Positions 44,182 through 57,369 of a stretch of DNA of 64,000 nt are shown in pieces. Within the stretch, counting starts at the first letter, position 1; the number at the start of each line of letters is the position of its first letter. The stretch is from Gonocerus acuteangulatus (taxonomy: Eukaryota > Arthropoda > Insecta > Hemiptera > Coreidae), in assembly GCA_946811695.1 (NCBI GenBank), contig OX328123.1, forward strand, positions 30,843,899 through 30,907,898, in the 5' to 3' direction. Position numbers and translations under genes: made by a program. The notes under the pieces were generated by a model, which was not told the DNA's origin, ran no database searches, and was given only the letters and a program-made list of their open reading frames with translations.

Positions 44182-45163
44182 GGTTATCTAGCTGAGAAAT
44201 GTGCTTAGTACAGCTATAGAGCTTCTGTTTTATGACTTTTGTCATTTATTTATTTCTATTATGTAATAATATAATAAAATCGTGCTTAAGCATCATCCCG
44301 CCGTGTTAGAAGTAATGACAGAGCGAATAGCACTCTTCTCCTTAATGAGAGATAGTGCGGATAGACGGGTACTGGGATTGAAACTACCGGTCGATATGCT
44401 ATTTCGGCTTCTATTTGCTGCTTGTCGAATTCAGGTCATCCCGTCTCCCATCTCTGCATGGTCCGATTCAGCTCCTTCTGTCTGGCGCTTTCAGGAACAG
44501 GCGTGTCGTAGAAGGAACTTCAATCGTATAGGACAAGGCCAGTTTTTGGTCCGAAAAGGATGCTTCGGTATAACCGTTGATGTGTCCGTCTTTGGCGAGT
44601 TCATAAAGCAACTTTGTACACTTTCATGCTTCTTGAAAACATCAACTTAACGTGCCCAGGTAATTCTTTTCAATAGACACTGGACGTGTGCTCAATGACC
44701 AGGCTGTGTTTTCTAACAACGACACCTACTATACTCTCTCCTTACCACTACCTGCTTCTAAACAGATATTTGATGATAGAGCAAAAAAGGTTGTAGGTAG
44801 TTTTCGTGGATAGTGATGAACATCGGCGATGTTTATTCGTTGCGTATGTGAAATTCTGATGTGAGTTGCACCTGTCAATAGTATAAAAACGACCGAATGC
44901 ACGAAGACAGGTTCTCGTTTATAGGCGTTTATCGATTCCACCAGAGACATGGGATTAACGGTGAGCTGCAACATAAATCACGCGATGGATTTTTTTTTTT
45001 GTCAAACTAAAGGCTTATCGAATTCAATTCTTCAGTGCATTAGGTGTTCGACGTCCATATGAAGTGTCAGACAAACCTTGTTTCAATATACAATGTACAT
45101 GCAGCAAATGTATTCCAACTTCACCTTTTTGTCTATTCTTTATAATTTGTTTTATACAACCAG

Positions 45164-45165
<2 letters not shown>
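44182..45165. other. Unassigned stretch with unrecognised ORFs
   Basis: A 122-codon plus-strand ORF (44282-44650) and an 81-codon minus-strand ORF (44729-44974) lie here. Neither shows a motif I recognise. The base composition is less AT-rich than its surroundings, so an old retroelement is possible. Confidence 0.35.

Positions 45166-45223
<58 letters not shown>
45166..45223. repeat. 58-nt T-run
   Basis: Uninterrupted T homopolymer, probably the tail of a minus-strand retroposon whose body is no longer recognisable. Exact length is unreliable in any assembly. Confidence 0.85.
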
Positions 45224-45230
<7 letters not shown>

Positions 45231-45921
45231 AAACATCTATATTGTAAAGTATTTATTTATTTAATTATAGAGTTCCGATACTTAGGCGACAAACTGTAAT
45301 GAAAAGTATTAAGGATGTTTAAATGTACTCTGCCCCTGGATGGCACTTTAATTTAGTAATCTTTCTTTGTCACAGAAATAGTAAACAGACTTCCATGCTT
45401 TCATAAACAAACATTATCATCTGTTTAATAAAGGGAAATTGAAAAACAGGTTTTAGTCCCCTTTTCGTTGTTACACCCGCTTGCTCGAAAGTCATTGTTT
45501 GAAACGCAACCTAGTAATCTTTCTGATTCGTGGACCATGAAAGCTTGTTCGAAAACTAGTTTTTGGAACTTGTCATCAATGCTTTTACTACGATGCGACT
45601 TCCCACGATGGAAAAGAGGGACTTGTTATATTTGAATATTTGACCAGGACCACTTTTTGTTTCTTCTCCCTCATTCAAATGTGAAAGCCTTGTCTTAATC
45701 AGAAATTTCCTTGGGAGTTCAAATCATTCGAAAACAATCCCCTATTACTCAAAAGCCCTTTTCTTTCCTGTCTTGAAGACCGTACGCTTCACTTTTGAAG
45801 AGTTTCCATCCTTTTTCAGTACTCTCAGTACTTTTTCAGTATATAAATTGGATATAGTAAATGTTTCTTACATTATATTACATTTTAACGATACAGCTCA
45901 TTATAAATGATGAATAAATGT
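45224..45921. other. Non-coding stretch
   Basis: Nothing recognised. Confidence 0.4.
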
Positions 45922-46241
45922 GATGGTTAGCTCAGTGGCAGAGCATTGGACTAATATGCAGGAGGACCTGAGTTCAAATCCCGAGCAAGCGCTAAAGATT
46001 TTTATCTTCTAGTATTTTGGTTCAAAGATTGGATTTGGCTCCCTGACCGTCCTAGGCCTTCCCAGCCTTTAATTCATTTATTATTGGATACTTTTCTGCT
46101 CATGGCCCTGTCGAAGCATCAAAAGGGGAAATCAGGCGGCCGGAGCATAGTACTGACCACACTATTTCCCTAGTGGGCCGTATGGTCATGAATCAAATAC
46201 CTCCTTAGTATCTGCACCTCAGGACTTTTTACGGGACACTG

Positions 46242-46245
<4 letters not shown>
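45922..46245 (+). repeat. tRNA(Ala)-like-headed SINE, copy 1
   Basis: The head has A box tagctcagtgg (45928-45938) and B box gagttcaaatcc (about 45970-45981), like an alanine-type tRNA. The body includes caggcggccggagcatagta and ggtcatgaatcaa. The acceptor stem does not pair and there is a long unrelated body, so this is a SINE and not a tRNA gene. Copy 2 is at 56531-56870 on the other strand. Confidence 0.82.

Positions 46246-46307
<62 letters not shown>
46246..46307. repeat. (TA)n microsatellite at a SINE 3' end
   Basis: About 60 bp of TA directly after the end of the preceding SINE. Confidence 0.9.
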
Positions 46308-46309
<2 letters not shown>

Positions 46310-46770
46310 ATAATTGTAAATACAAATATAACACACATGGTGTTATTTGGCATACATGTGAATTTGAACCTTACTAATCCCAAGTATAGCAACCATCGGT
46401 AGTTCTGCCTTAGAATCCTTACCACTATAAGAATTAATTAGTCCATTAATAGCTACAGGTGAACTGCTCTCGGTGTTGGGGACAAATTGGCTGTGCGAGA
46501 ATACAGGAGCACCGTCCTGTCCTTGAATTCTATCTTATCGCCGGCTCTTTTCTCCCCTCTCGCTTCCTAACAATAACTCCTATTTTAGATTGTCCAATAT
46601 TTTTACCAGTTAATGATTCGAAGCTTATTGGATTATCGATTAATTAGGTGTGAGAAAGAGGGCTCTGATACAGTTAAAAGGCGCTTCTTATCAGTTAATT
46701 TGGCTGCAGAGTGAATCAATTTCATAACCCCAAATTGTTCTTAAAAAGCATTATTCGCCGCTTAAATCAT
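46308..46770. other. Non-coding stretch
   Basis: Nothing recognised. Confidence 0.4.
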
Positions 46771-47009
46771 GAGCCCCCACCGAAATTTTGAGTTGATCGG
46801 TAAAAATTTCATAAAATCCTTAAAAATAAATTAAATAATATCATTTAGTTCATAAAAAATATTCCATTTTGGATGTAATAGCGTTTTAGTTGACTAAAAC
46901 TCTTCCAAGATCTAAATAGTTAGTATTCCATACACCGGAAATGGTCTCAGCCCCCCCCCCCCGAAATTTTCCCAGCCCTCTCCGAAATTATTTTCTATAT
47001 ACGCCCATG
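46771..47009. mobile_element. MITE-1 copy 3, left end truncated
   Basis: Colinear with 41576-44181 once the Helitron is removed. Right end acgcccatg at 47009, C-run near 46950-46962. It provides an uninterrupted sequence across the Helitron insertion site. Confidence 0.72.
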
Positions 47010-47449
47010 GCTTAAATTGGCTATATTTGCGCTGAAAAGAATTTTCAGGATCCTCTATTGGCTTGGCCTGTAGAATCGTCACGAAAACCCTCCAAAAAGG
47101 TCTTTAATCCCTTAGTTTCCAAAGATCGAAGAGGGTATAGTGACTTTGCTAGGATTTTCTATAGGACTATGTTAGTTCTGCATGAGTTGTACTGAAAAGA
47201 CATCTAATTTATTCTGCTGATCTAAGTTGGGTGAACTTCATTTTCTTTTTCTTGTTGTTCTTTATTTTTTTTCTTTTAAGTACCTACGTCAGCTTTCTGC
47301 TTCTATCGCGTGTTGAGTGATATTTTATGTGTTTTTTTCTGTTTGACGTTTTCAACACAACTCAACGATACGACTTTTACGGATTTTATACTTTTACAGT
47401 AAATAAAAGTCCGACTCGCAGGATCTGCGCCATCTTAGCGCGGTACCAG
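47010..47449. other. Non-coding stretch
   Basis: Nothing recognised; the short ORF (47327-47509) runs into the T-run. Confidence 0.4.
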
Positions 47450-47602
47450 TTTTTTTTTTTTTTTTTTTTTTTCTTCTTTTTTACGGCACATCTACATCTA
47501 GGTCATTAGCGCCGACATCCAGGGTGTAGCGAGGAATTTCACCAGCGAGCCGTGCGATGGTAAAATTCCTGCCGGAGGTTGGGAATCGAACCCACCATCT
47601 CC
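47450..47602 (-). repeat. tRNA-derived SINE, 5'-truncated copy
   Basis: In reverse: B-box complement gggaatcgaaccc, the body motif tctaggtcattagcgccgac, and a T-run (47450-47472) that is the A-tail read in reverse. The A box is missing. It abuts the Helitron-like family B copy on its right. Confidence 0.75.
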
Positions 47603-48373
<771 letters not shown>

Positions 48374-50040
48374 AAATGTTATGCTTTTTTTTTAAAATAA
48401 AATTGAAAAGTTAATGCATATTCCGTCTGCTTATCATGAGAGGATTAACCAGCTGTTCTTTACCTCTATATTTGTCACACAATTGTAAAAAGAGGAACTA
48501 AATATATGTTTGTTTCCTTCTCACATGGTTCCGGCATTTCTCTCCAGCGGTGTCCGGGTTAGGAGCGTAAATCCTATAGGGTGTCGTAATACGTGATCAT
48601 CTTGTCGAGCTATCATAGCTCCTGCCTACCTACTACTAACAAGATCGACGCTTGTGATAAAACACAATAGAAATTGTGCGAAATATTACACTAGGAACGA
48701 GGGCACTATTGAAGAGAGATGCCGGAACGATGAGAGAAAAGAATTCCAGGTACTAGTTCTAAAGGAAAATACGAAAGCGATATTGTCTAAATTCATTTGA
48801 AATATTCAGCCATTCCGTCCCTCTTATTGGGCTTACAAAAAACAATACACAAAGTCCCTTAATCACCAAAAAAGGAAAAGAAAAACTATAAAATCGGACT
48901 AAATATAGAAATATAAGTAAATACAAAAATTACATTTTGTTGGCCATTTTTAAATATATTGAAAAAAGTATCACGATCTGTACAATGCGACAAGTTTATA
49001 TTATAGACTCCAAAGGGCGTTGCCTCTAGTGAAACAATTTTTTCAAAATAATAAACATTTTCGTCATGATGGGATATAATGCCAGTCGTCGATTCCTGTA
49101 GTAATTCATTGTTTATATTAGTGGTTTGTTGCTATATCATATTCAATTACAGATAGTAATAATGTAATTCAATATGTTAGCTATTCATAATTGTAGCTAC
49201 TAAAGCGGCGTTAAATTACATTAGACCAGTTTTATACGTAGCGGAGACAGTTAGCTTTTTAATTTCGTTCGTTTTAATCTTATTCTGGAATCTTTTAGTT
49301 CTATGTGGATGATATTTCGTTTTTTTAATAAATTTTATTTTTTTAGGACTTGTGTCCTGGGATAATTTTTATAATTATAATAACTATTCCGGCGTTAATA
49401 GCACAATATTTGATACGCCGTTAAACCCAAACATGAATGGATGCCGGTTTCGACCTTTTCCTGTTTATATTAATTAGTATAAAATACCTCGCAACACCAA
49501 CACTCAAGATTAATAGAAACTCATTTGTGTCATCTGTACATATAAAAGTAAAAGTCAACATATTAAAAGACAAGTCTAATCAAAGTTTATTTTTTATTTA
49601 AACAAATTATTCAGGACGCTGGGAACACTTCCTACCTCCTGAGGAATGTAATTAATTATGCGCCTCCTGCGTGACGGACGTTTTTAAAAACTTTTTTTAA
49701 GGATCCATTGAAGTTATATTTCATGCAATGCATTGAGCTCTTGTGATTGAAACTCCTAACACCTGATTAGCTGGAATGAGGGCTTGGCGATCTATTTAGG
49801 CCTGGAATAAAAAATATCAGGAGTAAAGACTTGTGTTGAGTTCCTATAGAACGAAGCTCCGATGCTGTTTGTGTGAAGACTACCTTCAAATTGATAAAAG
49901 TAAAGTAGCGACTCGGATGACGATTCTTTGGAAAGGTTAGTCTCAGATGTACTACTATTTTTTGTCTCTTTTTCCTTTACTGCGCTTCTACTTATTTAGC
50001 GCCGATGTACTCCTATTTTGTTTATTATTTTTTTTTTTTA
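48374..50040. other. Non-coding stretch with a LINE tail fragment
   Basis: 49321-49400 (aggacttgtgtcctgggataa) resembles the 3' end of the second LINE family on the minus strand. Nothing else recognised. Confidence 0.4.
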
Positions 50041-50228
50041 AGGTTTAACAGTGTATCAACAATTGGGATATTAACGCCAGGCTATCTATAGGTTGCCGCC
50101 CTTTTATAATGCCAACAGCACGTGGTCGGTCACCCATTCAGGTACTGACCACGCCCGACGTTGCTTAACTTCGGTGATCAATGGGAACCGGTGCACTCAA
50201 CGTGGCTCTGGCCGTTGGCATGTACTCC
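50041..50228 (-). repeat. 5S-rRNA-derived SINE (copy 2)
   Basis: Reverse strand: ggttcccattgatcaccgaa, gttaagcaacgtcgggcgtg and ggtgaccgaccacg follow the internal control region of 5S rRNA. A body reading gttggcattataaaagg, a cggcaacctatagatagc block and a 3' end near gatacactgttaaac follow. Best preserved 5S head in the window, with copy 4. Confidence 0.82.
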
Positions 50229-52087
50229 TATTGTTAGGAAAACTCCACTTTCTTGAATGGAACACCAAACTACCTGCAATTGATGAGGTTACAGTTATGG
50301 ATAATGGCAATAGTCTCAGTGGGAAGCCAATTGACCTTTAGATTGATGTCAAGAAGTCATAACGCAATAGTTAAGGAATTATTTTCAAAAGGGACGCCCG
50401 TATTCATTATTTTTCTTTCACTCGAAAAAAAAACCTGTGACGTGTGAAAAATAAATAAATATATATTTTTATATCTTGAGATAAAGGTTTCTCGAGCTAA
50501 TGGTATGTAAAAGAAGGCTAGATAGCCCATCATGCTCTACTGAACGTTGGACTTACATCAATTGATGAGTAGATACCGTTTCGAATGGACGCTACTTCAG
50601 CAAACATAGGCCACAATATTTCATAAATATTCAATGAAACTAATCCTTTTAGAGTATGGAGCACATTTTGAAAGTGAATATTTGAAACGTGGTCCTTTAC
50701 CTTTTTTCGAACAAATATTGTCGATTTAGGAACATGTTTACAGATAATCCTATTTAAAAAATGTTAATAAGTTAGTTGGTCATCACCTGGTGCTGGGAGT
50801 TAACTTGTGGTGAAGATCATTACTAAATCTAATAATCTCATACTCCCTGTAGATAATATTCATATTTCAAATATACAGATTTTTATGTGATAGTAATTAT
50901 TCTTTACGCTACCGTATTGCATACTTTATTGCACTTCTTGTAACAAAGTAATGCTCCACACTAGTTGCATTATATTGTTTTCCCCCTCTTCCTTCGGGTT
51001 TGTACACTTCCTTCTTGTATTTTCTCGACTTAGAAGGTAGAGCCGAAATCAGGTACCCTAAGTATATTTTCTCAGGGAAATTAAAAGTAACAAGCAAACG
51101 AAGCTACGGACCTTGGTGAGGTTTTTTTTTTATAATATAACGTGGCATATAATGTCGTGAAATTTATAATAATATAAAGAACATACTCGTATTATGTCCT
51201 TTATTCTGGTGCCTCTTATTTCTACGACTAGTTTATCTTTTAAATCTTGTAGAATGCCTGCATCTGCTAACTAGGCTATATCTGAACTTAAGAATTCTCC
51301 GTTTGGTCGATTAAGTATATTTATAAAATATAAACATATACCTACAACAAAGTATAAAGAACACTATAAAATATAAAATTTAAAGAATATAAAGATACTT
51401 ATTTCAGAATCTAATAATTTTGTATTTTATTTTATTTTTATGTAATTTGATTTATTTTAAGTTAGTACGTCCGGAATCTCTTAAGACACCGTCTTAACGA
51501 TAGACGATTCAATCTGCCGAAAAGTAAGCAACGTAAAATAAATAAACCAAATAACTAAAATATTATTTCTCTAATTGCCTAATATTATCAGAATAGATAA
51601 GAGGAAAGACGTTTGCGATTTCAAGAAAATAAAATTTGTACAGCGGTGTTGTTCTTCCTGCAGACGTGCCTGACAAAGTTGTTCGATTTTGATATTTATC
51701 TGATAAATGATTTGTCTAAAATGAGAAATTAAGATACTTTTTCAGCAGAATAACAATAAGCTAGTTTTCCACTTGAGCTCTTTCTTCCTTAATAGACCGT
51801 GGCATTTTCTTATGTGTAATTCCTTTACATAGAATGTTTTTTTCTGGGTCCTCTCAACAGACATTACAATTATTTAACTTGTTCACCTAGTTAGCTTGAA
51901 TATAGTTAATGAATTCGTATGATGTGGCAAAGTTATTAGAAACATCCTCCGAAATTCTAGCTACTGGATTTTATTCTAATTTGTAGATTTTCCCTTCGTC
52001 TTCACCGATTTTCATACGTTTGGCGCGAAAGCGGTTTAAATCTAGTGTCTGATATAAAATATAGGGAGAGACTGGGAAGCAATTGTT
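50229..52087. other. Non-coding stretch, nothing clear
   Basis: AT-rich; no exon, RNA gene or repeat boundary recognised. Short ORFs at 50253-50447 and 50909-51097 are unassigned. Confidence 0.4.
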
Positions 52088-52290
52088 TTTTTTTACAGCA
52101 TGTCAACTGCTTGGCTATAATTGCCGGGCTATCTACTTGTTGCCACCCTTTATAGCCAGGTGGCAGGTGGATTTCTCAGTTGATCACCCATCCAAGTATT
52201 GTCTACGCCCGGTGTTCCTCAACTACGGTGATAAAACGGAAACCTGAGTATCTTACGAAGTATGGTCGTTGGCTGCAATGCTACTGTATG
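52088..52290 (-). repeat. 5S-rRNA-derived SINE (copy 3, older)
   Basis: Reverse strand: gccaacgaccatacttcgta starts like the 5' end of 5S rRNA, then tatcaccgtagttgagga and acttggatgggtgatcaac. More diverged than copies 2 and 4, but it keeps the 5' end of the 5S region. Confidence 0.75.
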
Positions 52291-52830
52291 ATATTAAAAT
52301 AAAAATCATGGTTCCATGAACGGCATTAATGGAATTAAATTCCTCTGAAAGCTATTATATGTGTTTCATGGTCATTATTCGCTCCATATATAAAGAATTT
52401 TCCCATTAGCCAGCGGGAGTTAGTGCAGCGTTGATGTAGAATTGGGGAATGTAGGTCAGCTGCTACATGGATGTGCATAGATTGGACGTTGGAGAGGGTT
52501 GAGCTATTTATTAGAAAAGTCCACGACAGTAACATATGGGCTTGTTATCGAGCTCACACATCGATATGGCTAAAGGGACTGGAGCCATGTTGCTATTCGC
52601 CATGTCTCTCTGTATGGCTTTTATTCCTCTACAATTGCCTTTGTAAATTTTGCTTTCGCGCTGAATGTTGTGTCGACGAACACAACTCACACGATCTGAG
52701 AATTTATTTATTTACATCTTTCTAAAATTAATTTTGAGGTGCAAATTTGGGGGATCTAGGCAGGGCGGTTACCTGATAGGCAATGTAGTACGAGTTGTAA
52801 CGAATGTTGTAACATTGACTCGTGTTGGGG
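52291..52830. other. Non-coding stretch
   Basis: Overlapping ORFs on both strands, none recognised. Confidence 0.4.
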
Positions 52831-53010
52831 TCACCACGTGGTCTAGTGGCTGACGTCTTAGATTCTCACGCGGAAGATGGTGGGTGCGAGTCCCATCGGC
52901 AGCAGACATTTTTTCATCTCATGGCTCGTTGAGATAATTCCCCGCTGCACTATGGATGTTGGCGCTAATAGCCCAGATGTTAGTGCGCCGTAAAATAAAA
53001 TAAAATAATA
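52831..53010 (+). repeat. tRNA-derived SINE, nearly full length
   Basis: A box gtggtctagtggctgacg (about 52838) and B box ggtgcgagtccc (52883-52894), then a body ending tagtgcgccgtaaaat and an AAAAT-type tail. Same family as 56943-57135. Confidence 0.78.
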
Positions 53011-54052
53011 ATCATCCTACATGGTACTAAGGCCGTTCAAAGGATAACAGAAATTACTAATTCAATGTCTTACTGAATATTAGGAGAAACTGGAATTTGA
53101 GATGAAACTATTTATAAAGAAATTAAAATTTCATCTTTAACGACCAAATAACCACTACGGTGTTCATGTCAATTGTAAGTTCGTTCTGTGTTTCTTTTTT
53201 CAAGCCTTAAGTCATGACTATCAGTCGCTTTTGTAGAACCTATCCCAGCAAACAATCATACAAGTTTACAATCATATTCAAAAATTCAAATTTTCGCGCG
53301 TCGCTGGTCACACTAAAATGGCCGACTTCGGGCTTGAACCTATTTCGTTTACCCTCGCTCCACTCCCTACTAACTCAACGGTTGAGTATTATCATGTGAT
53401 ATCTAACTAATATGATATTTGGGAAGTAAGGAAACGCACTGTCCTCCTCTAAAAGGCACCCTGAATAGTTTATTTAAAAACTTCGTCTAATCTGTTTTAT
53501 CGAAACCCCACAAATTTGTATTACAATATGGAATAAAGCTTAACTTATTATCAAAAGTGAAGCTTAATTATTCACAATGTTAGAAAATATTTCCAATTTG
53601 GATGACAGATGAAAATGTCTTAATTCTCCTTTTCGGACACAAAATAAATTTTCTCAGGAAAGGATTTGGTCTTGTAACAGTTTTTGTCTTGTAGTTCTCG
53701 AATGGAAGGACGGGAAAAGCTTCACTTTAAACTTTCATCTCCACTTAAAAGTTTTTCGGGTGCGAGCGAGTTCAACTTTTTGATTTGTTTCTAAAGTTGG
53801 TCTAGAAAATCTGAGAAATGAAGTTTACTGGTTGAATCATGAAAATCATCATTGCTGTTATGTTCTTGATTATCCATGTTCCCGTTCCTCAGGATTACTT
53901 GGTGGCTATTCTTGTAGTAAAGGTCAGGATAAGAAAGCCCGTTCACCGTGATAATTTAAAAGTGAATGTAATTATGTGTCTAAGGTTTAAAGAATTAACA
54001 AGCTTTTTTTAAGGCAACTTTAAACAATTTCTTCCTCGATCCTAAGCATAGT
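53011..54052. other. Non-coding stretch
   Basis: Nothing recognised. Confidence 0.4.
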
Positions 54053-54073
54053 AAAAGAGTATCCAAGAAAGTA

Positions 54074-54147
<74 letters not shown>

Positions 54148-54170
54148 ATTACTTTCTTGGATACTCTTTT
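54053..54170. repeat. 118-bp palindrome with (CA)n(TA)n(TG)n centre
   Basis: The left arm starts aaaagagtatccaagaaagt and the right arm is its complement, ending at 54170. The centre is CA, then TA, then TG repeats, so the symmetry runs through the whole segment. The right arm joins a Penelope-like repeat. Confidence 0.88.
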
Positions 54171-54280
54171 ATTTTGCCTCTTCAGGAGCACTTAAAATAA
54201 TATATCATTGCAGTCTTCCATCCTCCGAGAACCTTCCGCAGGTAGGGCCACGTCTAGACTGACCAGATCAATCATATCTA
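54171..54280 (-). repeat. Penelope-like repeat fragment with half a hammerhead core
   Basis: On the minus strand: tctagacgtggccctacctg, cggaaggttctcgg, then gtgctcCTGAAGAggc. The second half of the hammerhead core is replaced by the palindrome at 54053-54170. Confidence 0.5.
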
Positions 54281-54510
54281 CTTTAGATCAGCTGTTTAAT
54301 ATCGTAAGTTTTGGGGTAAACGTAGGTTCTCGAAAATAAGTTTTTATAAAATAATTCATTTTATCTCGTCTTGTTTATAAAATTAAAAAAATATTTTATC
54401 TTAGAATTTAATTTTAGTTTTTTTTTTATGAACTGCCTTTTCCTGTTTTTAATTGTGTGTATATTTTCTTTTATACATATACATAATGTTATAATATATA
54501 TATGTATAGG

Positions 54511-54585
<75 letters not shown>

Positions 54586-54970
54586 GTATACATAAATATA
54601 TATATATTTATGTATACATAAATATATAAATAAACGCGCTTGAAATTGTTTCTATGACAATGTAGGGAATAAGCTTCTCTGTCTGCTCGGTGGTTTGATG
54701 GTCGAGCTCCATGCATAAATAGAAAATTAGATATTTCGCATTTATTGTTGAAAATACGGGAAATAAAAATCCCCCCCCCATTTTTTGTTATTGCTATATC
54801 ATAAAATTTAAAACTCATAGGAAAAATGTGTTTAAAAAAGGCACTTAGACCCTTTGGATTTTGTGATGTTCAATTCAGGAATACAAACAGAGATTCGATT
54901 CCATAAAGGAGAGTTCAAGATGCCCTGAAAAGTTCAAAATATTTAGAACTCAAATTTTAGTGAGTCCCAA
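54281..54970. other. Non-coding stretch with TA repeats and small palindromes
   Basis: TA-rich tracts at 54500-54580, then two copies of tatttatgtatacataaata (54578-54626). A C-run at 54771-54779. No gene. Confidence 0.5.
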
Positions 54971-55120
54971 GCCACAGCGGGTATATGCCTGTCAGCTCTT
55001 GGGGGAAAAAATAATAAACATTACACAAGATTTGCTGGTGTAGGACAAATACATCAGCAAGTCTCATATATTTTCCCCCCGGATTTTTCTAAGAGCTGAT
55101 AAGCATATACCCGGTGTAGC
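54971..55120. mobile_element. 150-bp foldback MITE
   Basis: Inverted ends gccaca-cgggtatatgc and gcatatacccggtgtagc, with gtcagctctt / aagagctgat. The inner part also pairs (gatttgctggtgta / tacatcagcaagtc), so nearly the whole element is self-complementary. No target duplication seen. Confidence 0.65.
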
Positions 55121-56530
55121 TGAGAACAGTGATGGCGTGTACGAAGAAAATTTGAGAAAACTCTCTACACTCTAACCGATTTGGCTATAGGAATTATTCC
55201 TTAAAATACCAATCAGAGTTTGCAGTTTATAAAACTTGTATACAATTTATAAACATTATTTATTAACATATTGACCAGAATGTACTAATTGTAAAAATTA
55301 TTTGAAACTTTTCGATCAGAGTGTACAATTTATAAACATTACTGGTTATCATTTCAATCAGAGTGTACAGCTTACACATTTGTACACTCTTTCCAACTTA
55401 TTAGTTGACAATTGAAGAAATATAAATGACACGCATTCTCTGTTTCTGGTCTTCCACAAACATCCATGGTATTAGTACAGACTCCTGGGAAATTCTAATG
55501 AGTAGATGCAGTGAACTGAGCCGACGGAGTTTTTTATCTCCCCTTTGGCAATTTCGACGTTGCCAAAATGTTGATTTTGGTCAATGTTTTACTTCCATTC
55601 ATAGTCATATTTTAATTTAAGAATAATTCGAAATACTGCCAAATTCCAAAGTCTACCGTTAGCCACCGATGAGATATAGCGGAAAGAATTTTGTTTCTTT
55701 GGAAAATCGGCTTCTCTGATGAATGAAAATGGTTGATTATATTCAGTGTTAAATACTACTTTTCGCAACGCATGCAAGGGTTAATTTTCAGAGTTATTTT
55801 TGAGGTGCACGTCCTGAAATATCCATTTAGGAATATGCTAAATGGATAATTTAACTAGGAATAATGCTTCCTGAGCCTGTACCTTCCGTTTGTACGGAAT
55901 ATTTTCTTACCTTATTTTGAGTTAAAGCAACCAGTTTCTACTTTTCTTTTTTTGGGGCGAGAAACGGAAGGGATAGACGGGATTAGGAAGGAGACAGGCT
56001 ATAGGGGTTGAAATATTGGGGGATGCTTGTTGAATAGGGAGGGTATTCCCCCCTCTCTGTGGAATCTAGGTTCCTCTGCTCTACCATCACATAGGTTCAT
56101 CAGTTTCATCTTCTATAGTCAAACATGCCTAGATCATCAATACGTGAGAAGTACATTTTTCGACATAGCGGTTATGAGACTGAACAAATGCAAACCTTTA
56201 GTTTAAGCTTAGAACGGACTTCGAAAACCTGTTCTTTCCAGTCCATCATGAGTGAATTGAGTGTCATTGTCCTTTCGAAGAGCAAAGAGGAACATTATGG
56301 TCCTCCTTGTTTCATATTTGGCTAAATGATACGCAGAAAAATAGGAATTTTCCATGACGACAAACATAAATTTTAAGATTAGTTTCGCACAATGAACGAT
56401 TACTTCTGTTTTCTCATGATTAAGCTGAAACGGTATGTCTACGGTCGAAGATGTGTGGTGTAATTTTTTTTTTAAATATTTATATTAAGGGCTTCGCATC
56501 TTTGGCGATCAGCCCTAATAAATTTTATTA
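55121..56530. other. Non-coding stretch
   Basis: Degenerate reiterations of cagagtgtaca and tttataaacatt around 55215-55395. Nothing else recognised. Confidence 0.4.
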
Positions 56531-56870
56531 AAAAAAATCAGTCCCCTAACAGGCCACGAGGGCCCTGAGGGACAGATACTATAGAGGTATGGTTGATTCA
56601 TGACCATACCGCACACTAGGGAGATATTGTGGTCAGTACTATGCTCCGGCCGCCTGATTTTCCTTTTGGCTGCTTCGGCTGCTAGAGCCATTAGCACCCA
56701 AGGTACCCATTATTAAATTAATTAAAGGCTGGGTTGGCCTAGGGACGGTTAGGAAGGCCGAATTCAACCCATGAACGAAGACACTAGAAGAAAAATTCTT
56801 TAGTGCTTGCTCGGGATTTGAACTCAGGTCCTCCAGTCCAGTGCTCTACCACTGAGCTAACCTCGCCCCA
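56531..56870 (-). repeat. tRNA(Ala)-like-headed SINE, copy 2
   Basis: Reverse strand: ggttagctcagtggtagagc (A box) and ggacctgagttcaaatcccg (B box), then the same body as 45922-46245 (caggcggccggagcatagta, accacaatatctcccta). The head is better preserved than in copy 1, but the acceptor ends do not pair. Confidence 0.83.
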
Positions 56871-56940
56871 AATATTATAAAATAGGTACTTAATTTAAAT
56901 TATGTCAAGTTTTTTCCAATTTACATTTAACCTTGATTTT

Positions 56941-56942
<2 letters not shown>

Positions 56943-56989
<47 letters not shown>

Positions 56990-57135
56990 GGCGCATCTAC
57001 ATCTAGGTCATTAGCGCCGACATCCAGGGTGCAGCGAGGCGTGGGATGAGAAAATTCCTGCCGGAGGTTGGGAATCGAACCCACCATCTCCCCCTTATGA
57101 ATCCAAGGCGCTAGCCATTAGACCACGGGAGACCC
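56943..57135 (-). repeat. tRNA-derived SINE, full-length copy with long tail
   Basis: Reverse strand: ggtctcccgtggtctaatgg (A box), then gctagcgccttggattcat and ggtgggttcgattcccaacc (B box). The body has ggatgtcggcgctaatgacc and ends in an A-tail seen as 45 T (56943-56987). The head most resembles a glutamate- or aspartate-type tRNA. Confidence 0.84.
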
Positions 57136-57144
57136 CTAATCTTG

Positions 57145-57149
<5 letters not shown>

Positions 57150-57190
<41 letters not shown>
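57150..57190. repeat. (TA)n microsatellite
   Basis: About 40 bp of TA. Confidence 0.9.
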
Positions 57191-57196
<6 letters not shown>

Positions 57197-57369
57197 GTAA
57201 ATAGAAGAAGATGCGTTTGGAAGTAAATGAAAAAAAATAGACAAATATAAAAAACAATTCATTTACATATACGTTTTATTTACAATACAAAATATAAAAC
57301 ATAAGTAATTTTTTAATTAGTAAGAGTAAAGTACATTAGCGTAATAAAATCAGATTCATAGGCTATTAC

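Noticed and set aside
45078..45299. ORF with a poly-phenylalanine run
   Set aside because: Translation of a T homopolymer.
45922..45995. Apparent tRNA(Ala) gene
   Set aside because: A and B boxes are good, but the acceptor stem does not pair and the same head is followed by the same long body at 56531-56870, so it is a SINE head.
50041..50228. Possible functional 5S rRNA gene
   Set aside because: Only part of 5S is present, it is fused to a repeated non-5S body, and four such copies are dispersed.
56943..57135. Apparent tRNA(Glu/Asp) gene
   Set aside because: The tRNA-like part continues into a repeated body and an A-tail shared with other copies.
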